Shown: positions 13,892-17,814 of the stretch, piece by piece
How the letters are laid out: each line of letters begins with the position of its first letter
Numbering within the stretch: position 1 is the stretch's first letter
Origin: CALBZH01 sp964538515
GTDB taxonomy: Bacteria; Desulfobacterota; Syntrophobacteria; Syntrophobacterales; Syntrophobacteraceae
Length of the DNA: 17,814 nt
Reading direction: 5' to 3'
Assembly (NCBI GenBank): GCA_964538515.1
Contig: CAZIEW010000087.1
Location: forward strand, 1 to 17,814
Notes under the pieces: model-generated
The model's database searches: none
Told to the model about the DNA's origin: nothing
Seen by the model: only the letters and a program-made list of their open reading frames with translations
Position numbers and translations under genes: made by a program

Positions 13892-13991
13892 NNNNNNNNN
13901 NNNNNNNNNNNNNNNNNNNNNNNNNNNNNNNNNNNNNNNNNNNNNNNNNNNNNNNNNNNNNNNNNNNNNNNNNNNNNNNNNNNNNNNNNNN
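13892..13991. other. Assembly gap of exactly 100 N
   Basis: A run of 100 N, a conventional placeholder length, separates the minus-strand binding-protein gene from the plus-strand MgtC/Ech genes. The true distance and even the adjacency of the two sides are unproven. The 143 nt from 13992 to the mgtC start hold an open frame (IIVVVLGAPVYFGGKTPENE) that cannot be identified, and no clear promoter. Confidence 0.98.
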
Positions 13992-14134
13992 AAAATAATC
14001 GTTGTCGTTCTGGGTGCTCCCGTCTATTTTGGCGGAAAGACGCCGGAAAATGAAATCGCGCCAAGGTTGAATCGGCATCAATCTCTTGGCTGGGGTCGAA
14101 GGGTGTACCCCATGAACCTTGAGGGCCAACGTCG

Positions 14135-14830
14135 ATGACCAAGAATCTCACCGAAATTCTGGCTCCCCTGATGGTGGCGATGGTCGCGGGTGGCTTGATT
14201 GGACTCGAGAGGAGCTACAACGGGCATTCCGCCGGTTTTCGGACGCACACGCTGGTGTGCATGGCCTCGAGCGTGCTGATGCTCGTGTCGGTCTATCAAA
14301 CGGATTGGCTGGCTCACGCCGTCAGTGAAAGCGTGCGGATCGACCCAACCCGGATGGCACAGGGCATCATGACGGGCATCGGCTTCCTGGGTGCCGGCGT
14401 GATCATGCGGGAAGGATTGTCGATTCGCGGGCTTACGACCGCCGCCTCCATCTGGATCACGGCAGCCATCGGAATTCTGGCCGGCGTGGGCTTCTACGGG
14501 GCGGTTGGCATGGTCATCCTGCTGACGCTCGGAACATTGACCTTCTTCAGATGGATCGAGTCACGGCTTCCAACCCTCAGCTATGCCCAATGCTCCCTGC
14601 GTGTCAACTACAACGCCCCCATGTCGGAGAGTGACCTTAGAGACCTGCTCGCTCAATATGGCTTTGACGTCGTTCACTTGAGTTATTCCTTCACTCAGGA
14701 TACCGTGGCGGTCTATCGCTACGACATGAGGATTCGCACCCGCAAACAGCAGAACTTCGAAAGGCTGGCTCGGACGTTGTCCAAGCTCGACCAGATCCTT
14801 GAATTTCGAATCTCCTTGACCGGCGATTGA
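14135..14830 (+). CDS. MgtC/SapB family inner membrane protein with C-terminal ACT-like domain
   Basis: This 231-residue membrane protein carries the MgtC signature: GLIGLERSYNGHSAGFRTHT, then ARMAQGI-type residues (RMAQGIMTGIGFLGAGVI), then GLTTAASIWITAAIG. The N-terminal 150 residues would form about five membrane helices. Residues about 150-231 form a soluble domain (LRVNYN, then LRDLLAQYGFDVVHLSY, then LDQILEFRISLTGD) like the ACT-type domain of longer MgtC proteins. In pathogens MgtC tunes the F1Fo ATP synthase and survival in low magnesium; in most other bacteria the role is unknown. The ATG follows GAGGG by 9 nt. The NuoL-like gene starts only 25 nt after the stop, so the two may be co-transcribed, which hints at a link with membrane energetics (inference). 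Confidence 0.9.
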   Translation: MTKNLTEILAPLMVAMVAGGLIGLERSYNGHSAGFRTHTLVCMASSVLMLVSVYQTDWLAHAVSESVRIDPTRMAQGIMTGIGFLGAGVIMREGLSIRGLTTAASIWITAAIGILAGVGFYGAVGMVILLTLGTLTFFRWIESRLPTLSYAQCSLRVNYNAPMSESDLRDLLAQYGFDVVHLSYSFTQDTVAVYRYDMRIRTRKQQNFERLARTLSKLDQILEFRISLTGD

Positions 14831-14855
14831 ACAGACAAAACCATGAGGAGGGTCC

Positions 14856-16766
14856 ATGCAAGAGCTTGTTGCGATCCTCGTTGTACTGCCCCTTTTGTCC
14901 GGCACGGCCTGCCTTTTTACCGGTCGAGCAGCTGCACTCCGGTCCTGGATCGTGGTGCTCACGGGATGTACGCTGATCCTGTGCTCGCTCCTGCTCACGG
15001 CCCATGTGCCGTTCTCCTACTCGCCCCAGATGCCCTTCGATGGCAGTCTGCACAGTTTCATTCAAGGGCCGGACTTCGCGCTCATGGCCGCCATCCTGAT
15101 CTTCGCCATCAAGGTGCGGAGCAGGATGGCCATCTTCCTGTCGAGCCTGCAGATCGTGCTGGTGACCTGGCTCGAGATCTTTCAGATCCAGGGCGGGACG
15201 GCATTTCAGTCGGTTTACTGTGACCAGTTGGGGCTCATCCTGGTCCTGATCGTCTCCATCGTGGGATCGATCATCTGCTTTCAGGCGATCCCATACATGA
15301 AGCACCACGAGGAGCACCTGCGGCTCGCGCGATCGGGCCAGCCCAGGTTCTTCTTTGTCCTGCTCGCCTTTCTCGGCATCATGAACGGCATGATCCTGTC
15401 CAACGATCTGACCGTGATGCATTTCTTTTTCGAGTGCACCACGCTGTGCTCTTTCCTGCTGATCGGCCATGACGGAACGCCAACCGCCACCCGCAACGCC
15501 GTGCGTGCCCTGTGGATGAACACGTTCGGCTGCGTGGCCTTCGTGGTCGGGATGATCGTGATCGATCTCAAACTGGGGACGCTCGATCTACAGGCGATCA
15601 TCCACATTCGTCCCGGCGCCGGGTTTCCCTTTCTAGGGCTGGCATTGCTCTGCCTCGCCGCCTTCGTCAAGTCCGCCCAGTTCCCTTTTCAGAGCTGGCT
15701 GCTGGGGGCCATGGTGGCTCCGACGCCGGTTTCCGCCCTGCTGCACTCGAGCACCATGGTCAAGATCGGCGTCTTTTTGGTGATCCGGCTGTCGCCCGCC
15801 ATGCAGGGGACGTTTCTCGGCCAGTGCGTGGCGCTGTTCGGAGGCGTGAGCTTTCTGGCCGGCGCCGCGCTGGCCGTGGGGCAGAGCAACGGCAAGAAGG
15901 TGCTGGCCTACTCCACCATCAGCAACCTCGGGCTGATCTTTGCCTGCGCGGGATTGGGCACGGCGGAGGCCATCACGGCGGGGACGCTGCTCATCCTCTT
16001 CCATGCGTTGGTCAAGGCGCTGCTGTTCCTTTCGGTGGGTGCCATCGAGCAAGTTATCGAGAGTCGGGACATCGAAGACATGCGCGGTCTTTACGCCAGG
16101 ATGCCGATCACGGCGCTCATCACCGTGGTGGGGGTGATCATGATGATTATGCCGCCTTTCGGTCTCGTTCTGGGCAAGTGGATGGCTTTGGAAGCCGCGG
16201 CTGCAACGCTGCCCGTGATTTTCTTCCTGGCCTTCGGGAGCGCCCTTACCGTCCTCTATTGGGCGCGGTGGGCGGGGACGCTCATGAGCGACCCCTTCGC
16301 CGGGAGGTTCAGGCCGGAGAGCCAGCCGGTTCTGACGTGGATAGCCTTGATCTCCCTGGCTTGCGGCGCTGGAGGCTTGAGCGTCGCTGCGCCATGGGTC
16401 TACCGGTGGCTGTTCGTTCTGCCCGGGTCGGTCGGTGGTCCGACGGCGTACCTGTCGGGATCAGGGGTTTTGGAAAACAGTGTCGGCGTGTTCGCCGTGG
16501 CTCCGCTGAGTATTGTGGCCATTCTGGCGTTCTTCCACGCCGTTTGGGCCCTCGGGAGAGCGCGCGGGGCTCGCGTCGTTGCGCCTTACTTGAGCGGGAT
16601 CCAAACCGCCGAGCCTCAGGTCTTTGTCGGTCCCATGGGACGCCCGGTGAAGGCGGAGGCGAGAAACTACTATCTCTCGTCCCTGTTCGGCGAGGCCAGG
16701 CTGACCGGCTGGATCGACCTTGTCGCGGGACTCCTGCTGATTCTGATGCTGGGAAGCACGCTATGA
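14856..16766 (+). CDS. echA: NuoL-like proton/sodium-translocating subunit of an Ech-type energy-converting complex
   Basis: This 636-residue integral membrane protein has about sixteen hydrophobic helices and belongs to the proton-conducting antiporter family (NuoL/MrpA/HycC/EchA). Key ion-path residues are visible: Glu193 in HFFFECTTLCSFL, Lys272 in FVKSAQFPFQSWL and Lys387 in LFHALVKALLF, together with TPVSALLHSSTMVKIGVF, the classical loop of these subunits. The length fits EchA/HycC-type subunits. AGGAGG lies 4-5 nt before the ATG at 14856. The stop overlaps the start of the NuoH-like gene (ATGA at 16763-16766), a sign of coupled translation. The order NuoL-, NuoH-, NuoB-like matches ech operons, in which ferredoxin oxidation and H2 formation are coupled to ion pumping. 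A formate hydrogenlyase-like or non-hydrogenase (Ehr-type) complex cannot be excluded without the large subunit. Confidence 0.85.
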   Translation: MQELVAILVVLPLLSGTACLFTGRAAALRSWIVVLTGCTLILCSLLLTAHVPFSYSPQMPFDGSLHSFIQGPDFALMAAILIFAIKVRSRMAIFLSSLQIVLVTWLEIFQIQGGTAFQSVYCDQLGLILVLIVSIVGSIICFQAIPYMKHHEEHLRLARSGQPRFFFVLLAFLGIMNGMILSNDLTVMHFFFECTTLCSFLLIGHDGTPTATRNAVRALWMNTFGCVAFVVGMIVIDLKLGTLDLQAIIHIRPGAGFPFLGLALLCLAAFVKSAQFPFQSWLLGAMVAPTPVSALLHSSTMVKIGVFLVIRLSPAMQGTFLGQCVALFGGVSFLAGAALAVGQSNGKKVLAYSTISNLGLIFACAGLGTAEAITAGTLLILFHALVKALLFLSVGAIEQVIESRDIEDMRGLYARMPITALITVVGVIMMIMPPFGLVLGKWMALEAAAATLPVIFFLAFGSALTVLYWARWAGTLMSDPFAGRFRPESQPVLTWIALISLACGAGGLSVAAPWVYRWLFVLPGSVGGPTAYLSGSGVLENSVGVFAVAPLSIVAILAFFHAVWALGRARGARVVAPYLSGIQTAEPQVFVGPMGRPVKAEARNYYLSSLFGEARLTGWIDLVAGLLLILMLGSTL

Positions 16767-17620
16767 GCCTAAGCCCGGATTGGCTTCTCATTTTGGTGGG
16801 CTTGGTCGCCGGCCCCGCGGTCGGAGGCTGTGTCAGCGGAGTCGATCGCATCGTGACCGCCCGCTGCCAATCGCGCGTCGGCCCTCCGCTGCTGCAGCCC
16901 TTCTACGATGTGGCGAAGCTGCTCAGCAAGGAGCCGCTGGTGGTGAACATCTGGCAGGTGTTCTGCGCCTACGGTTATCTGGCCGCCGCATCCATTTCCG
17001 TGGTGCTCTTCTTCCTGCGGTCCGATCTGTTGCTCATTTTACTGATCCAGGCGGTGGGAGCCCTCTTTCTGGTGCTCGGTGCGTTTTCCTCGACGTCGCC
17101 GTTCAGCCAGGTCGGGGCCCACCGGGAGCTTCTGCAGATCCTATGTTACGAGCCGTTGCTCATCCTGGTTGCGGTCGGAATTTACCTGAAGACCGGCAGC
17201 TTCAAGATCGGTCGCATCTACGAAGTCGGGAGTCCGCTTTTGCTGCATCTCCCCTTTTTGTTCGTGGTCTTCTCCTATGCGCTGACCATCAAGCTGCGGA
17301 AGTCCCCGTTTGACCTGTCGACCTCCCATCACGGCCACCAGGAGCTGGTCAAAGGGCTCCTGACCGACTATTCGGGCCCCTTCCTGGCTCTGGTCGAGAT
17401 CGGCCATTGGTATGAAGTGGTGCTCATGCTCGGGCTTTGCTCGCTGTTCTGGGCCACTTCCTGGGTTGGCATGGCGGGGCTGGTCGTGGTCGCGTACTTC
17501 CTGGAAATTCTTGTCGACAACGTTTCCGCCCGCTTGAACTGGCGGTGGATGCTGGGCTACGTGTGGGCGCTGGGGGTGACGCTGTCCCTGTTCAATCTCG
17601 TGTGGCTGACCATGCGCTAG
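16763..17620 (+). CDS. echB: NuoH-like membrane subunit of an Ech-type complex
   Basis: This 285-residue protein has about eight membrane helices and is the NuoH/HycD/EchB-type subunit that joins the ion-pumping arm to the electron-transfer module. The quinone-site-like loop RVGPP (38-42), then QPFYDVAKLLSKE ending at Glu57, is intact. So are the later SPFDLSTSHHGHQELVKG (about 180-198) and LALVEIGHWYE (about 208-218), which are the group 4 hydrogenase form of this subunit rather than the complex I form. The ATG overlaps the echA stop by 4 nt, and the small-subunit gene follows after 9 nt. The frame is open far upstream inside echA, but the overlap start is preferred because the residues from there on are the conserved ones. 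Confidence 0.88.
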   Translation: MSLSPDWLLILVGLVAGPAVGGCVSGVDRIVTARCQSRVGPPLLQPFYDVAKLLSKEPLVVNIWQVFCAYGYLAAASISVVLFFLRSDLLLILLIQAVGALFLVLGAFSSTSPFSQVGAHRELLQILCYEPLLILVAVGIYLKTGSFKIGRIYEVGSPLLLHLPFLFVVFSYALTIKLRKSPFDLSTSHHGHQELVKGLLTDYSGPFLALVEIGHWYEVVLMLGLCSLFWATSWVGMAGLVVVAYFLEILVDNVSARLNWRWMLGYVWALGVTLSLFNLVWLTMR

Positions 17621-17629
17621 GAGCTGAGC

Positions 17630-17814
17630 ATGTTGAAACGGTTCCTTAGAAAGGCACGGGGCAAGTCGCCCTGGGTCCTGCACTTCGACTGCGGCAGCTG
17701 CAATGGCTGCGACATCGAGGTGCTCGCGTGCCTGACCCCCCTTTACGACGTGGAGCGATTCGGCATCGTCAACGTGGGCAATCCCATGCACGCCGACGTG
17801 CTGCTGGTCACGGG
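17630..17814 (+). CDS. echC: NuoB-like small subunit of an Ech-type complex (partial, cut by right edge)
   Basis: The first 61 codons are present; the rest lies beyond the window. AGGAG (17619-17623) sits 6 nt before the ATG. The sequence has DCGSCNGCDIE with Cys21, Cys24, Cys27 and Glu30, the CxxCxGCxxE form that begins the [4Fe-4S] site of group 4 hydrogenase small subunits. It continues to NPMHADVLLVTG, which is typical of the family. In the complex this subunit passes electrons between the ferredoxin-type subunit and the catalytic large subunit. The remaining cluster ligands cannot be seen. Confidence 0.88.
   Translation, partial: MLKRFLRKARGKSPWVLHFDCGSCNGCDIEVLACLTPLYDVERFGIVNVGNPMHADVLLVT

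Noticed and set aside
15512..16762. 417-codon upstream extension of the NuoH-like reading frame inside echA
   Set aside because: The extension translates to arginine/glycine-rich nonsense in the other frame of echA, and the overlap ATG at 16763 begins exactly at the conserved protein.
1..17814. CRISPR arrays, tRNA, rRNA, riboswitches
   Set aside because: No regularly spaced repeats, cloverleaf-like segments or known RNA motifs were seen on either strand by eye.

Overview
The window is GC-rich bacterial DNA. It joins two assembled pieces across a run of exactly 100 N (13892-13991). The best guess at the source is an anaerobic Desulfobacterota-like (former deltaproteobacterial, for example Syntrophobacter-type) chromosome. 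This guess rests on an Ech-type energy-converting hydrogenase operon start, a livJ-like amino acid binding protein and an FtsK translocase. It is an inference from gene content, not a phylogenetic result.

Layout. 1-576 is transposon debris: the 3' end of a small zinc-ribbon transposase-type protein, a frameshifted transposase remnant on the minus strand, and two adjacent GTCGGG-type hairpins. 577-1269 carries no convincing gene. 1270-7685 is the most distinctive part. Three plus-strand genes encode a CspA-like subtilase (S8) with a prodomain and C-terminal beta domain, a LysM-repeat protein with an unrecognised N-terminal half, and an M6-type HExxH metalloprotease with two tandem P (proprotein convertase) domains. 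None of the three has a visible Sec signal peptide. Genes two and three share an almost identical ribosome-binding leader, and an inverted heptad repeat sits between them. 7768-7795 is a strong GC-rich hairpin between this group and a convergent secreted protein of the choice-of-anchor D type (7810-8949, minus). 9127-9396 is a decayed 3' end of a glycerol dehydrogenase gene. 9409-12336 (minus) is an FtsK/SpoIIIE DNA translocase with a shortened membrane domain and a good sigma70-type promoter. 12622-13797 (minus) is a periplasmic branched-chain amino acid type ABC substrate-binding protein without its permease partners.

Right of the gap, 14135-17814 is a tightly packed plus-strand set. An MgtC/SapB membrane protein is followed 25 nt later by the first three genes of an Ech-like complex: a NuoL-like antiporter subunit, a NuoH-like subunit overlapping it by 4 nt, and the start of a NuoB-like small subunit cut by the window edge. 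Together these would build the membrane arm and electron-transfer link of a ferredoxin:H+ (or Na+) energy-converting complex. The catalytic large subunit lies outside the window, so hydrogenase activity itself is not shown.

The strongest candidate for something undescribed is the S8 / LysM / M6-PP protease cluster. It has two unrelated protease classes, both with N-terminal pro-regions, flanking a cell-wall-binding-type protein.
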